A DNA stretch of 64,000 nucleotides from Polaromonas sp. CF318 (GTDB taxonomy: Bacteria; Pseudomonadota; Gammaproteobacteria; Burkholderiales; Burkholderiaceae_C): contig NZ_AKIV01000082.1 in NCBI RefSeq assembly GCF_000282655.1, positions 1 through 64,000 of the forward strand, in the 5' to 3' direction. The translations under genes and the position numbers were made by a program. The notes under the pieces were generated by a model. That model did no database searches, had not been told where the DNA came from, and saw only the letters and a list, made by a program, of their open reading frames with translations. Below, piece by piece: positions 28,040 through 38,195 of this stretch; position 1 is the first letter of the stretch; the number at the start of each line of letters is the position of its first letter.

Positions 28040-29316
28040 TGCCGCAGGCAAGCCTTCCCATTGAATCCGCCTTTCCCAAGGCGCGGCGCTCCCTCCAGGC
28101 GCAGGTCGCCTGGGGTTCGCGCATCGTCACCGTGGGCGGCGACGCGCCGGTGCGCGTGCAGTCCATGACCAATACCGACACGGTGGACGCCATAGGCACC
28201 GCTATCCAGGTCAAGGAGCTCGCGCTGGCGGGCTCCGAGATGGTCCGCATCACGGTCAACACGCCGGAAGCTGCCCAGGCCGTGCCTTACGTGCGCGAGC
28301 AGCTCGATCGCATGGGCATCGATGTGCCCCTGATCGGCGACTTCCATTACAACGGCCACCGGCTGCTGACCGACTATCCGGACTGCGCCCAGGCCTTGTC
28401 CAAATACCGCATCAACCCCGGCAATGTCGGCAAGGGCGACAAACGCGACCGTCAGTTCGGCCAGATGATAGAAGTCGCCATGCGCTGGAACAAGGTCGTG
28501 CGCATAGGCGTGAACTGGGGCAGCCTGGACCAGGAACTGCTGGCCAGCCTGATGGATGAAAACAGCGCGCGCGCGGTGCCCTGGGACGCGAAGCAGGTGA
28601 TGTACGAGGCCTTGATCACCTCCGCCGTGGAATCGGCCCAGCGTGCCGAGGAAATGGGCATGCCCCGCAGCCAGATCATCCTGTCCTGCAAGGTCAGCGG
28701 CGTGCAGGACCTGATCTCGGTCTACCGCGAACTGGCCCGGCGCACGGACCACGCGCTCCACCTGGGCCTGACCGAAGCCGGCATGGGCACCAAGGGCACG
28801 GTGGCCTCGGCCACGGCGCTGTCGGTTTTGCTGCAGGAAGGTGTGGGTGACACCATACGCGTTTCCCTGACCCCGCAGCCTGGCGAGGCTCGCACCCAGG
28901 AAGTGGTGATCGCCTCCGAAATTCTCCAGGCGCTGGGCCTGCGTACCTTTGTGCCCAGCGTGACGGCCTGCCCCGGATGCGGCCGCACCACCAGCACCAC
29001 CTTCCAGGAGCTGGCCAAGCAGATTGACGACTTCCTGCGCGCCCAGATGCCCGTCTGGCGCGAGCAATACCCCGGCGTCGAAGGGCTCAAGGTCGCCGTG
29101 ATGGGCTGCATCGTCAACGGCCCTGGCGAGAGCAAGCATGCCGACATCGGCATCAGCCTGCCGGGCTCCGGCGAGGCACCGGCCGCGCCGGTGTTCATCG
29201 ACGGCGAGAAAAAGCTGACCCTGCGCGGCGACAACATCGCGCAGGAGTTCCAGGTCATCGTTGAAAACTACATTGAAAAACGCTTTGGCACGCACGCCGT
29301 CGCTGAAGCTGTCTGA
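28039..29316 (+). CDS. ispG: 4-hydroxy-3-methylbut-2-en-1-yl diphosphate synthase (IspG/GcpE)
   Basis: 425 residues from GTG 28039. It carries out the penultimate step of the MEP isoprenoid pathway. The N-terminal TIM barrel starts with '[19 protein letters not shown]' (two halves), and the C-terminal [4Fe-4S] ligands are visible in '[10 protein letters not shown]' and '[12 protein letters not shown]'. A small inserted region in the barrel is typical for the proteobacterial form. Translation is coupled to rodZ by a one-base overlap. Confidence 0.97.
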   Translation: MPQASLPIESAFPKARRSLQAQVAWGSRIVTVGGDAPVRVQSMTNTDTVDAIGTAIQVKELALAGSEMVRITVNTPEAAQAVPYVREQLDRMGIDVPLIGDFHYNGHRLLTDYPDCAQALSKYRINPGNVGKGDKRDRQFGQMIEVAMRWNKVVRIGVNWGSLDQELLASLMDENSARAVPWDAKQVMYEALITSAVESAQRAEEMGMPRSQIILSCKVSGVQDLISVYRELARRTDHALHLGLTEAGMGTKGTVASATALSVLLQEGVGDTIRVSLTPQPGEARTQEVVIASEILQALGLRTFVPSVTACPGCGRTTSTTFQELAKQIDDFLRAQMPVWREQYPGVEGLKVAVMGCIVNGPGESKHADIGISLPGSGEAPAAPVFIDGEKKLTLRGDNIAQEFQVIVENYIEKRFGTHAVAEAV

Positions 29317-29321
29317 CACCC

Positions 29322-30671
29322 ATGGCTGAAAAAACAGTTGCCGCCACGGCGGAGAAGCCCGCTTTGGCGAAGACGGAAAAACTCCTGGCCGTCAAAGGCA
29401 TGAACGACATCCTGCCGCCCGAATCGGCGCGCTGGGAGTGGTTCGAGGCCAAGGTGCGCGCGCTGATGGCGCGCTATGCCTACGCCAATGTGCGCACCCC
29501 CATCGTCGAACCGACGGCGCTGTTCGTGCGCGGCCTCGGCGAGGTCACCGACATCGTCGAAAAAGAGATGTACTCCTTCGTGGACTCGATGAATGGCGAC
29601 AGGCTCACGCTGCGCCCCGAGGCCACGGCCGGCATCGTGCGCGCCATGGTCGAACACAACGCGCTGTACAACGGGCCCATGCGGGTCTGGTCGGCGGTGA
29701 CTCTGTTTCGCCACGAAAGGCCGCAAAAGGGGCGCTACCGCCAGTTCCACCAGATCGACGTCGAGGCCCTGGGCTTTGCCGGGCCCGATGTGGATGCCGA
29801 GCAGATCCTGATGTGCCGGGCGCTGCTGCGCGACCTGGGCATTCCCATGGAGCACGTGCGGCTCGAGCTCAACAGCCTGGGCCAGCCGGCCGAGCGCATG
29901 GCGCACCGCGCCGCGCTGATCGCGCACTTCGAGGCGCATGCCGACGTGCTCGACGAAGACGCCAGGCGCCGGCTGCACAGCAACCCGCTGCGCATCCTGG
30001 ACACCAAGAATCCCGCCATGCAGGCCATCGTCGAAGCGGCGCCGCAGCTGATGGACTTCCTCGGCGAAGCTTCGCTCGCCCACCTGAACGCGGTGCGCGC
30101 GGTGCTCGACGCGGCGGGGCTGGCCTACCGCATCAATCCGCGCCTGGTGCGCGGCATGGACTACTACAACCTCACCGTATTCGAGTGGATCACCGACAAG
30201 CTCGGCTCCCAGGGCACGGTCTGCGGCGGCGGGCGCTACGACGGCCTGTTCGAGCAACTGGGCGGCAAGCCGACGCCGGCGGTCGGCTGGGGCATGGGCG
30301 TGGAGCGCATGCTGCTGCTGCTTGAGGCGGTCGGTGTGCTGCCGCCCGACAACGCGCCCGACGCCTACGCCATCCTGCCGTCAGCCCAGGCCTTGCCCGC
30401 CGCCATGGCGGCCTGCGAGGCCCTGCGCGGCGCCGGCATCAAGGTGCAGATGCACGGCGGCACCGCCGAGGGGATGGGCAGCATGAAATCCCAGTTCAAG
30501 AAGGCCGACGGCAGCGGCGCGCGTTATGCGCTGATTTTCGGCGATGACGAACTGGCCCAGGGGCGTGTCGCCGTCAAGCACCTTCGCGGCGAAAAAGACC
30601 AGGCCCTGCAGGCCCAGGCGCTCCAGCCGCTGGACGATGTGGCGGCCTGGGCCCATACCCTGCGCGGCTGA
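29322..30671 (+). CDS. hisS: Histidyl-tRNA synthetase
   Basis: 449 residues. It begins with an extra Ala/Lys-rich leader before the conserved '[19 protein letters not shown]' region. Class II motif 2 ('[17 protein letters not shown]') and the His-specific '[15 protein letters not shown]' and '[14 protein letters not shown]' segments are clear, and the C-terminal anticodon-binding domain follows. It charges tRNA-His with histidine. It lies 5 bases after ispG. Confidence 0.97.
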   Translation: MAEKTVAATAEKPALAKTEKLLAVKGMNDILPPESARWEWFEAKVRALMARYAYANVRTPIVEPTALFVRGLGEVTDIVEKEMYSFVDSMNGDRLTLRPEATAGIVRAMVEHNALYNGPMRVWSAVTLFRHERPQKGRYRQFHQIDVEALGFAGPDVDAEQILMCRALLRDLGIPMEHVRLELNSLGQPAERMAHRAALIAHFEAHADVLDEDARRRLHSNPLRILDTKNPAMQAIVEAAPQLMDFLGEASLAHLNAVRAVLDAAGLAYRINPRLVRGMDYYNLTVFEWITDKLGSQGTVCGGGRYDGLFEQLGGKPTPAVGWGMGVERMLLLLEAVGVLPPDNAPDAYAILPSAQALPAAMAACEALRGAGIKVQMHGGTAEGMGSMKSQFKKADGSGARYALIFGDDELAQGRVAVKHLRGEKDQALQAQALQPLDDVAAWAHTLRG

Positions 30672-30682
30672 ACCGGCGGGCT

Positions 30683-30700
30683 GCGCCCCCGGCGGGGCGC
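30683..30700 (+). other. GC hairpin in the hisS-yfgM gap
   Basis: GCGCCCC-CGGC-GGGGCGC is a perfect 7-bp stem. No T-run follows, so a simple intrinsic terminator is unlikely. A TACAAT -10-like box at 30715-30720 suggests a promoter for the next gene just downstream, so the hairpin may separate two transcription units. Confidence 0.4.
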
Positions 30701-30768
30701 CTGTCGCTGGCCTCTACAATCACCCCAACTCAATCCGCGCCGTCACCGGGCAGAACAAGAAGACTTTT

Positions 30769-31461
30769 ATGGCAAAACACCTCGATTTGGAAGAACAGGA
30801 ACAGCTTGACGAGCTCAAGCACTTCTGGAAACAGTACGGTGACATGATCACCTGGGCGCTGATTGTTGTGTTGGGCGCCTTCGCGGCCTGGAATGGCTAC
30901 CAGTACTGGCAGCGCAACAAGGCGGCGCAGGCCGCGGTCATGTACGAAGAGGTCGAGCGTTCCGTGCAGTCGGGCGACGTCGCCCGGATTGACCGCTCCC
31001 TGGCCGACATGAAAGAGCGTTTCAGCGGAACCGCCTATGCGCAGCAGGCCGGACTGCTGGCCGCCCGGGCCTACTACGACAAGGGCAACCTCGATGCCTC
31101 GCGTGCCGCCCTGAACTGGGTTGCCGAAAAAGCCTCCGATGAAGGCTACCAGGCCATCGCGCGCCTGCGCCTGTCGGGCCTGCTGCTCGAGAAGAAGGCC
31201 TACGACGAGGCGCTCCAGCAGGTTTCGGGCAGCTTCCCCAAGGGTTTCACGGCGCTCGCCGCCGACCGCCGCGGCGACATCTTCGCCGCCCAGGGCAAAA
31301 AGGCTGAAGCCAAGGCGGAATATGAGAAGGCCTACAAGGAGCTCGACGAGCGCACCGAATACCGCCGGCTGGTGGAAGTCAAACTCAATGCGCTGGGTGT
31401 AGACCCGGCCGCGCAGGCCAAATCCGCAACCGCAGCATCGACTACCGAGGTGAAGAAATGA
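30769..31461 (+). CDS. YfgM-like membrane-anchored TPR protein
   Basis: 230 residues. After an acidic N-terminus ('LEEQEQLDELKHFWKQYG') there is one membrane helix (about 25-45), then periplasmic TPR-like helices to the end. This matches YfgM, the ancillary SecYEG translocon and periplasmic chaperone partner, whose gene lies between hisS and bamB in many proteobacteria, exactly as here. The stop overlaps the bamB start in ATGA. Confidence 0.87.
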   Translation: MAKHLDLEEQEQLDELKHFWKQYGDMITWALIVVLGAFAAWNGYQYWQRNKAAQAAVMYEEVERSVQSGDVARIDRSLADMKERFSGTAYAQQAGLLAARAYYDKGNLDASRAALNWVAEKASDEGYQAIARLRLSGLLLEKKAYDEALQQVSGSFPKGFTALAADRRGDIFAAQGKKAEAKAEYEKAYKELDERTEYRRLVEVKLNALGVDPAAQAKSATAASTTEVKK

Positions 31462-32612
31462 TCCGTCCGTCTTTCAGGCCCCTGGCCCATGCCGTGCGAG
31501 TGCCGGCCCTCATCCTGCTGGTCGCCGCCGTGGGCGGCTGCTCGATGTTCGGTAGCGGCCCCGTCAAGCCGCAGCCCGCAGAACTCCAGCCGGTGACGGC
31601 CCTGGTATCGGCCCGCCAGACCTGGACCACGCGTGTCGGGCAGGTGAATTTCCCGCTGGATACCGGCGTTGCCGGGAGCAGCGTGGCCGTGGCCAGCGGC
31701 GACGGCACCGTCGCCCTGATCGACGCCCAGACCGGCCGCGACCTCTGGCGCCTCTCGCTCAATACGCCTTTGGCGGCGGGCGCCGGCAACGACGGCAAAG
31801 TCGTGGCCGTGGTCACCAAGGCCAATGAAATCGTCGCCCTGCAAGACGGCCGCGAACTGTGGCGTCAGAAGCTGGGCGCCCAGGCCTTCACCGCACCATT
31901 TGTGGCCGGTGCACGCGTGTTTGTGCTCGCGGCGGACCGCTCGGTCAACGCCTTTGACGGGCAGACCGGGCGCAAGCTCTGGACCCAGCAGCGTCCCAAT
32001 GAGCCCCTGATCCTGCGCCAGTCCGGTGTGATGCTGGCCGTCGGCGACACCCTGGTGGTGGGCCTGGCCGGCCGCCTGGCGGGCCTGAATCCTTCCACCG
32101 GCAGCATCCGCTGGGAAGCCCCGATCGCGACGCCGCGCGGCATCAACGACGTGGAGCGCCTGGTCGACCTGGTCGGGCACGTCAGCCGGCAGGGTGACGT
32201 TGTCTGCGCGCGGGCCTTCCAGGCCAGCGTCGGCTGCGTCAACGCCGCCCGCGGCAACCTGCTCTGGACCAAACCCGCCAATGGCGTGCAGGGCCTGGAC
32301 GGCGACGACCGTTTTGTCTTCGGCACGGAAGCCGACGGCAACGTGGTTGCCTGGCGCCGCACCGACGGCGAGCGCGCCTGGACCACGGACCGACTGCGTT
32401 ACCGCGGCCTGACCGCGCCGCTGGTGGTGGGGCGTTCCATCGCCATCGGCGACTTCACGGGTTACCTGCACCTGCTGTCGCGTGAAGACGGTTCCCTGCT
32501 CAACCGCCTGCCCACCGACGGCACCGCCATCGTCGCCACCCCCGTGCTGGTGGGCAATACGCTGGTTGCCGTGACCCAGGGCGGCGGCGTTTACGGCTTC
32601 CAGCCCCAATAA
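31458..32612 (+). CDS. bamB: Outer-membrane assembly lipoprotein BamB
   Basis: 384 residues. A signal peptide with lipobox Val-Gly-Gly-Cys near residue 30 precedes an eight-bladed propeller of PQQ-like repeats ('GTVALIDAQTGRDLWRLSL', 'RSVNAFDGQTGRKLWTQ', 'GRLAGLNPSTGSIRWE' and others). BamB docks on BamA and aids barrel folding. It pairs with bamD, found earlier in the window. The downstream gap to der holds a GGGCC-TTTC-GGCCC stem (32614-32627) without a T-run. Confidence 0.93.
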   Translation: MIRPSFRPLAHAVRVPALILLVAAVGGCSMFGSGPVKPQPAELQPVTALVSARQTWTTRVGQVNFPLDTGVAGSSVAVASGDGTVALIDAQTGRDLWRLSLNTPLAAGAGNDGKVVAVVTKANEIVALQDGRELWRQKLGAQAFTAPFVAGARVFVLAADRSVNAFDGQTGRKLWTQQRPNEPLILRQSGVMLAVGDTLVVGLAGRLAGLNPSTGSIRWEAPIATPRGINDVERLVDLVGHVSRQGDVVCARAFQASVGCVNAARGNLLWTKPANGVQGLDGDDRFVFGTEADGNVVAWRRTDGERAWTTDRLRYRGLTAPLVVGRSIAIGDFTGYLHLLSREDGSLLNRLPTDGTAIVATPVLVGNTLVAVTQGGGVYGFQPQ

Positions 32613-32643
32613 AGGGCCTTTCGGCCCCGCCAGAAACTGATTG

Positions 32644-33987
32644 ATGAAACCTGTCATTGCGCTAGTCGGCCGCCCCAACGTGGGCAAGTCGACGCTTTTC
32701 AACCGGCTGACCAAGACGCGGGATGCGATCGTGGCCGACTTTGCCGGCCTGACGCGGGATCGTCATTACGGTAACGGCAAACTGGGCCCGCACGAGTACA
32801 TCGTGATCGACACCGGCGGCTTCGAGCCCGACGCGGCCTCCGGCATCTACAAGGAAATGGCCAAGCAGACCCGGCAGGCGGTCGCTGAAGCCGATGTGGT
32901 GATTTTTGTGGTCGATGCCCGCGCCGGCCTCAATGCGCAGGACCACGATATCGCCAAATACCTGCGCAAGCTGGGCAAGCCCACGGTGCTGACGGCCAAC
33001 AAGGCCGAGGGTATGACCGAAGGCGTGCAACTGTCCGAATTCTTCGAGCTGGGCCTGGGCGAGGTGCTGCCGGTTTCCGCCTCGCACGGCCAGGGCATGC
33101 GCACGCTGGTCGACACGGCGCTGGCGCCGCTCAACCTGCCGGACCCGGAAGAAGAGGCCGAGCCGCAGGATCCTTCCGTCATCCGCCTGGCGGTGGCCGG
33201 GCGCCCCAATGTGGGGAAATCCACGCTGATCAACACCTGGCTGGGCGAAGAGCGCCTGGTCGCGTTCGACCTCCCCGGCACGACCCGGGATACCATTTCG
33301 GTGCCTTTCGAGCGGGCAGGGCAGAAGTACGAGCTCATCGACACCGCCGGGCTGCGCCGCAAAGGCAAGGTTTTTGAGGCCATCGAGAAGTTTTCCGTCG
33401 TCAAGACCCTGCAGGCCATTGAAAACGCCAATGTGGTGCTGTTGCTGCTGGACGCCACCCAGGGCGTGACCGACCAGGACGCCCACATCGCCGGCTATAT
33501 CCTGGAAAGCGGCCGTTCCGTGGTGGTGGCCGTCAACAAATCGGATGCCGTGGACTCCTACCAGCGCGAGCTGCTGGAGCGCTCCATCGAAACCCGGCTG
33601 GGTTTTCTCAAGTTCGCATCCATCCACGCGATTTCGGCCATCAAGCGCCAGGGCCTGGGCCCGGTCTGGAAGTCCATCGTGCAGGCCCATGCCTCGGCCA
33701 ACCGCAAGATGTCCACCCCGGTGCTGACCCGGCTGCTGCTCGAGGCGGTGCAGTTCCAGCAGCCGCAGCGTTCCGGCGTGTTCCGGCCCAAGCTGCGCTA
33801 CGCCCACCAGGGCGGCATGAACCCGCCCATCATCATCATCCACGGCAACTCGCTGGAGCACGTCACCGAGTCGTATAAACGCTACCTCGAAGGGCGTTTT
33901 CGCAAGGAGTTCGACCTGGTCGGCACCCCTCTGCGCATCCAGATGAAAAGCTCGCACAACCCCTTTAAGGACAAGGAATCGGCCTAG
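32644..33987 (+). CDS. der: Ribosome-assembly GTPase Der (EngA)
   Basis: 447 residues from ATG 32644. Two tandem GTPase domains are evident from two G1 motifs, '[12 protein letters not shown]' near residue 8 and '[12 protein letters not shown]' near 186, each with DTGG/DTAG G3 and NKxE/NKSD G4 boxes ('TANKAEG', 'AVNKSD'). The C-terminal KH-like domain follows. Der is essential for 50S subunit maturation. Confidence 0.97.
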   Translation: MKPVIALVGRPNVGKSTLFNRLTKTRDAIVADFAGLTRDRHYGNGKLGPHEYIVIDTGGFEPDAASGIYKEMAKQTRQAVAEADVVIFVVDARAGLNAQDHDIAKYLRKLGKPTVLTANKAEGMTEGVQLSEFFELGLGEVLPVSASHGQGMRTLVDTALAPLNLPDPEEEAEPQDPSVIRLAVAGRPNVGKSTLINTWLGEERLVAFDLPGTTRDTISVPFERAGQKYELIDTAGLRRKGKVFEAIEKFSVVKTLQAIENANVVLLLLDATQGVTDQDAHIAGYILESGRSVVVAVNKSDAVDSYQRELLERSIETRLGFLKFASIHAISAIKRQGLGPVWKSIVQAHASANRKMSTPVLTRLLLEAVQFQQPQRSGVFRPKLRYAHQGGMNPPIIIIHGNSLEHVTESYKRYLEGRFRKEFDLVGTPLRIQMKSSHNPFKDKESA

Positions 33988-34056
33988 GACTACATGACCG
34001 GGGCCGAGCGCTGTGGTAAGGTCAGGTTCTATTAACTTTTGAACACGGAAAATATC

Positions 34057-34308
34057 GTGAGCAATAACAAAGGCCAGCTCTTGCAGGACCCATTTCTCAA
34101 CACCTTGCGTCGCGAGCATGTTCCTGTTTCCATCTATCTCGTCAACGGGATCAAATTGCAGGGCCAGATCGAATCCTTCGATCAATACGTGGTTCTGCTT
34201 CGCAACACTGTGACCCAGATGGTCTACAAGCATGCGATTTCCACCATTGTTCCCGGCCGCGCGGTGAATTTCGCGACCAGCGAGTCTGAAGAAAGCCCCG
34301 CCAGCTGA
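34057..34308 (+). CDS. hfq: RNA chaperone Hfq
   Basis: 83 residues from GTG 34057, giving the standard N-terminus '[15 protein letters not shown]'. The Sm1 ('[15 protein letters not shown]') and Sm2 ('[12 protein letters not shown]') motifs are intact, with the proximal-face 'KHA' and distal residues present. Hfq hexamers pair small RNAs with mRNAs. GGAA lies 7-10 bases before the start. The C-terminal tail is short and acidic/Ser-rich. Confidence 0.96.
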   Translation: MSNNKGQLLQDPFLNTLRREHVPVSIYLVNGIKLQGQIESFDQYVVLLRNTVTQMVYKHAISTIVPGRAVNFATSESEESPAS

Positions 34309-34325
34309 GTTCGTCCGATGCTCCG

Positions 34326-35486
34326 GTGAGCCCGAAACCCCTTGTGCTTCTGGTGGGGGTGGATCTCGGTTTGCCGAACTTTGATGCTGATCTGCAGGAA
34401 CTGGGTTTGCTCGCGCAAACAGCGGGCCTGCAGCCGGTTGCGCGCGTCACCTGCAAGCGCAGGGCGCCCGACGCCGCGCTTTTTATCGGCAGCGGCAAGG
34501 CCGACGAAATCAAGCTATTGGCGCTGGACACCGGCGCCACCGAGGTTTTATTCGACCAGTCCCTGAGCCCGGCGCAGCAGCGCAACCTCGAGCGTCACCT
34601 CGACATGCCGGTCAACGACCGGACCCTGCTGATCCTGGAAATCTTCGCCCAGCGCGCGCGCAGCCACGAGGGCAAACTGCAGGTCGAACTGGCCCGGTTG
34701 CAATACATGTCCACGCGCCTGGTGCGCCGCTGGTCCCACCTGGAGCGGCAAACCGGCGGCGCCGGCGTGCGCGGCGGTCCGGGTGAAAAGCAGATCGAGC
34801 TCGACAAACGCATGATCGGCGACGCCATCAAGCGCACCAAGGAGCGCCTGGCCAAGGTCAAAAAACAGCGGCAAACCCAGCGCAAGCAGCGCGAGCGCCG
34901 CAATTCCTTCACCATCTCCCTGGTGGGCTACACCAACGCGGGCAAGTCCACGCTGTTCAATGCGCTGGTCAAGGCGCGCGCCTATGCCGCCGACCAGCTG
35001 TTCGCCACGCTGGACACCACCACGCGCCAGCTCTACCTGGGCGACGCCGGGCGCTCGGTTTCGCTGTCGGACACCGTGGGTTTTATCCGCGACCTGCCGC
35101 ACGGCCTGATAGACGCCTTCGCCGCGACCCTGCAGGAAGCCGCCGACGCCGACCTGCTGCTGCATGTGGTGGATGGCGCCAACCCCGACTACCTCGAGCA
35201 GATCGAGCAGGTGCAGCGCGTGCTTTCGGAGATTGGCGCGGCCGACGTGCCGCAAATACTTGTCTTCAACAAGCTGGATGCCATTGAAAAGGACAACATG
35301 CCCCTGCAACTGCAGGACATGTTCGAACTCAGGGACGCGTTTGAGGGCTCCAGCCGCAGTGCTGAACGGGTGTTCGTGAGCGCCCGGACAGGCGAGGGCC
35401 TGCCGCTTCTGCGCGCCTTGCTGGCCGGCTACGCGGCCCATCCGCCGGCCGAGGAAATCCCCTTGGCCACCGAAGACCTTGTCTGA
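34326..35486 (+). CDS. hflX: Ribosome-associated GTPase HflX
   Basis: 386 residues from GTG 34326, directly behind hfq as in many proteobacteria. The N-terminal nucleotide-binding domain contains 'FDQSLSPAQQRNLE' and the Gly-rich 'GGAGVRGGPGEKQIE' loop; the G domain begins with 'VGYTNAGKSTLFN'. HflX splits stalled ribosomes under stress. The C-terminal part is short. Confidence 0.95.
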   Translation: MSPKPLVLLVGVDLGLPNFDADLQELGLLAQTAGLQPVARVTCKRRAPDAALFIGSGKADEIKLLALDTGATEVLFDQSLSPAQQRNLERHLDMPVNDRTLLILEIFAQRARSHEGKLQVELARLQYMSTRLVRRWSHLERQTGGAGVRGGPGEKQIELDKRMIGDAIKRTKERLAKVKKQRQTQRKQRERRNSFTISLVGYTNAGKSTLFNALVKARAYAADQLFATLDTTTRQLYLGDAGRSVSLSDTVGFIRDLPHGLIDAFAATLQEAADADLLLHVVDGANPDYLEQIEQVQRVLSEIGAADVPQILVFNKLDAIEKDNMPLQLQDMFELRDAFEGSSRSAERVFVSARTGEGLPLLRALLAGYAAHPPAEEIPLATEDLV

Positions 35487-35519
35487 TATGGCGAATTCAT
35501 TAGGCACAATGTCGGTGTA

Positions 35520-36968
35520 ATGAAAAAAAGTGAGTTTGATCCCATGAATCTGAACCCCGTGCTGCAGACTTTGACGACCTTGCCGGGCCGGCTCAGGCAA
35601 CGCGCCCAAGGCATGTTCAACCTCAATGATCCGCGCTGGGGCCGGGACGACGACAAAGCCTCGTCCGACGACAGCAAGCCCGAAGCCCCCCGGGACGACA
35701 AGCAACCGCAGCGTCCCCCCAACCGCCCGCAAGGGCAGGGGCCCAACCAGGGCCCGCCCGACCTTGACGAACTCTGGCGCGACTTCAACCGCAAACTCGG
35801 CGGGCTTTTCGGCGGCGGTAAAAACAACAACCCCAACCGCGGCGGTTTCGGCCGCGGCAATGGCGGCGGCGGAAACAACGGCGGCTTCCAGCCCGACATG
35901 AAAAGCGCCGGCATAGGCGTCGGCCTGATCGCCAGCGTCGCCGTGCTGATCTGGCTGGGCACCGGCTTTTTTATCGTCCAGGAAGGCCAGCAGGCCGTCA
36001 TCACCCAGTTCGGCAAATACCACTCCACCGTGGGCGCGGGTTTTAACTGGCGCCTGCCTTATCCCGTCCAGCGCCATGAGATCGTTGTGGTCACGCAGAT
36101 CCGTTCCGTGGACGTCGGCCGCGACGTCATCATCAAGGCCACCGGCCTGCGCGACTCGGCCATGCTGACCGAGGACGAAAACATCGTCGAGATCAAATTC
36201 GCCGTGCAGTACCGCCTGAACGACGCGCGCGCTTACCTGTTTGAAAGCAAGGACCCGGCCGCCGCGGTGGTGCAGGCCGCCGAGACTGCCGTGCGCGAAG
36301 TGGTCGGCAAGATGAAGATGGATTCCGCGCTCGCCGAAGAGCGCGACCAGATCGGGCCACGCGTGCGTACCCTGATGCAGACCATCCTGGACCGCTACAA
36401 GGTCGGTGTGGAAGTGGTCGGCATCAACCTGCAGCAAAGCGGCGTGCGCCCGCCCGAGCAGGTGCAGTCGGCCTTCGACGATGTGCTCAGGGCCGGCCAG
36501 GAGCGCGAGCGCGCCAAGAATGAGGCCCAGGCCTATGCCAACAACGTGATCCCGCGCGCGGTCGGCTCCGCCTCGCGCCTGAAGGAAGAGTCCGAGGCCT
36601 ACAAGGCCAAGATCGTGGCGCAGGCCCAGGGTGACGCACAGCGCTTTCGTTCCGTGCTGGCCGAATACCAGAAGGCGCCCCAGGTCACGCGCGACCGCAT
36701 GTACACCGATGCCATGCAGCAGGTGTACACCAATGTCACCAAGGTGCTGGTCGAATCGCGCCAGGGCAGCAACCTGCTGTACCTGCCGCTGGACAAGATC
36801 ATGCAGATGACGGCCCAGGGCGATGCCGCTGCTTCAGGCGACACCCCGCTGATTCCTCCTGGCTCGGCTTCGTCGTCCACGGTGCCTGCCGCGCCCACCT
36901 CCAGCTTGCCACCCATCGATGCCCGTTCACGCGATTCCGCCCGCTCGCGCGACCGTGAAACACGCTAA
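35520..36968 (+). CDS. hflK: FtsH regulator HflK (SPFH domain)
   Basis: 482 residues from ATG 35520; an alternative ATG at 35544 removes eight residues. A hydrophilic Gly/Asn/Pro-rich cytoplasmic leader (about 30-125) precedes one membrane helix (about 138-158) and a periplasmic SPFH/band-7 domain, then a coiled-coil ('ERERAKNEAQAYANNVIPRA') and a Ser/Pro tail. HflK and HflC form the cage that controls the membrane protease FtsH. hflC follows 11 bases later. Confidence 0.94.
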   Translation: MKKSEFDPMNLNPVLQTLTTLPGRLRQRAQGMFNLNDPRWGRDDDKASSDDSKPEAPRDDKQPQRPPNRPQGQGPNQGPPDLDELWRDFNRKLGGLFGGGKNNNPNRGGFGRGNGGGGNNGGFQPDMKSAGIGVGLIASVAVLIWLGTGFFIVQEGQQAVITQFGKYHSTVGAGFNWRLPYPVQRHEIVVVTQIRSVDVGRDVIIKATGLRDSAMLTEDENIVEIKFAVQYRLNDARAYLFESKDPAAAVVQAAETAVREVVGKMKMDSALAEERDQIGPRVRTLMQTILDRYKVGVEVVGINLQQSGVRPPEQVQSAFDDVLRAGQERERAKNEAQAYANNVIPRAVGSASRLKEESEAYKAKIVAQAQGDAQRFRSVLAEYQKAPQVTRDRMYTDAMQQVYTNVTKVLVESRQGSNLLYLPLDKIMQMTAQGDAAASGDTPLIPPGSASSSTVPAAPTSSLPPIDARSRDSARSRDRETR

Positions 36969-36979
36969 GGAAGACGATC

Positions 36980-37882
36980 GTGAATAGAGTTGGATTTATT
37001 GTTTCCTCGCTGCTGGTCGTCCTGGCTTTGCTCAGTTCCACGCTGTTCGTGGTCGACCAGCGCCAGTTCGGCGTGGTCTATGCCCTGGGGCAGATCAAGG
37101 ACGTGGTCACAGAACCCGGCCTGCATTTCAAGATGCCGCCGCCTTTCCAGAACGTCTCCTACATCGACAAGCGCCTGCTGGTGCTCGACAGCGTCGACGC
37201 TGAGCCCATGCTGACCGCCGAAAAGCAGCGTGTCGTGATCGACTGGTACGTGCGCTGGCGCATTACCCAGCCCAGCGAGTACATCCGCAATGTCGGCCTG
37301 GACGAAAAAGCCGGCGCCAACCAGCTGAGCCGTGTGGTTCGCAACGCCTTCCAGGAAGAGATCAACAAGCGCACCGTCAAGGACCTGCTCTCGCTCAAGC
37401 GCGAAGCGCTGATGGCCGACGTCAAACGCGAAGTGTTGCAGGCCGTGCAGGGGGCCCAGCCCTGGGGCGTGGACGTGGTCGACGTGCGCATCACGCGCGT
37501 GGACTATGTGGAAGCCATCACCGATTCGGTCTACAAGCGCATGGTGGCCGAGCGCCAGCGCGTGGCCAATGAGCTGCGCTCCACCGGCGCGGCCGAAGGT
37601 GAAAAAATCCGCGCCGATGCCGACCGCCAGCGTGAGGTGACCATCGCCAACGCCTACCGCGACGCGCAGAAGGTCAAGGGCGAGGGCGATGCCGAAGCCG
37701 CCCGCACCTATGCCGAATCGTTTGGCCGCGACCCGCAGTTCGCCCAGTTCTACCGCAGCCTGGATGCCTACAAGGCCAGCTTCAGCAAAAAGAGCGACGT
37801 GATGGTGCTGGACCCTTCGTCCGACTTCTTCAAGGCGATGCGCGGCCCCGGCTCAGGCAGCGCCGCACCGGCCAAAAAATAA
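36980..37882 (+). CDS. hflC: FtsH regulator HflC (SPFH domain)
   Basis: 300 residues from GTG 36980. One N-terminal membrane helix (about 4-25) leads into the SPFH domain ('FVVDQRQFGVVYALGQI', 'PGLHFKMP') and a helical region 'RMVAERQRVANELRSTGAAEG' (as two parts). It is the partner of HflK in the FtsH-regulating complex, with HflK encoded 11 bases upstream. Confidence 0.95.
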   Translation: MNRVGFIVSSLLVVLALLSSTLFVVDQRQFGVVYALGQIKDVVTEPGLHFKMPPPFQNVSYIDKRLLVLDSVDAEPMLTAEKQRVVIDWYVRWRITQPSEYIRNVGLDEKAGANQLSRVVRNAFQEEINKRTVKDLLSLKREALMADVKREVLQAVQGAQPWGVDVVDVRITRVDYVEAITDSVYKRMVAERQRVANELRSTGAAEGEKIRADADRQREVTIANAYRDAQKVKGEGDAEAARTYAESFGRDPQFAQFYRSLDAYKASFSKKSDVMVLDPSSDFFKAMRGPGSGSAAPAKK

Positions 37883-37888
37883 GCCGGC

Positions 37889-38077
37889 GTGGACGGCAAC
37901 ACCTTCTGGCTGGCACTGGCCCTGATGCTGGTCATCGAGGGCCTGTTGCCCTTCATCTCTCCCGGCGGCTGGCGCAGCATGTTCGAGCGGATCCTCACCC
38001 TGGGCGATGGCCAGATCCGCTTCTTCGGGCTGTGCAGCATCGCGGCGGGCGTCGTTCTGCTGGTGCTGCTGGGTTGA
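37889..38077 (+). CDS. DUF2065 small membrane protein
   Basis: 62 residues from GTG 37889, six bases after hflC. Two membrane helices are visible (about 5-22 and 43-61) separated by 'SPGGWRSMFERILTLGDGQ'. This is the DUF2065 (YjeT-like) family, regularly found directly after hflC. Function unknown; association with the HflKC/FtsH complex is suggested only by position. Confidence 0.82.
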   Translation: MDGNTFWLALALMLVIEGLLPFISPGGWRSMFERILTLGDGQIRFFGLCSIAAGVVLLVLLG

Positions 38078-38160
38078 ATTTCACACCCACAGTCCAGGCA
38101 CTATTTCTCTGCGGGGGCCTTATCAGCCTCCGGCAAGCCGAAAACCGGCTTCAAGCCCGG

Positions 38161-38181
38161 TAAAATGCTGTTTTTAACAGC
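38161..38181 (+). promoter_or_regulatory. Possible -10 box and palindrome before hisZ
   Basis: TAAAAT (38161-38166) could be the -10 element of hisZ. It runs directly into GCTGTT-TTT-AACAGC (38167-38181), a perfect 6+3+6 repeat at the expected transcription start, 15 bases before the ATG. Upstream, AAGCCG-AAAAC-CGGCTT (38136-38152) forms another hairpin. No convincing -35 is visible. Confidence 0.35.
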
Positions 38182-38195
38182 CCACGAAAATCACA

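Noticed and set aside
30683-30700. GC hairpin after hisS as an intrinsic terminator
   Set aside because: No T-run follows the stem; kept only as an unassigned stem-loop.
34548-36437. 629-residue minus-strand open frame across hflX and hflK
   Set aside because: Antisense to two conserved genes and without domain features.
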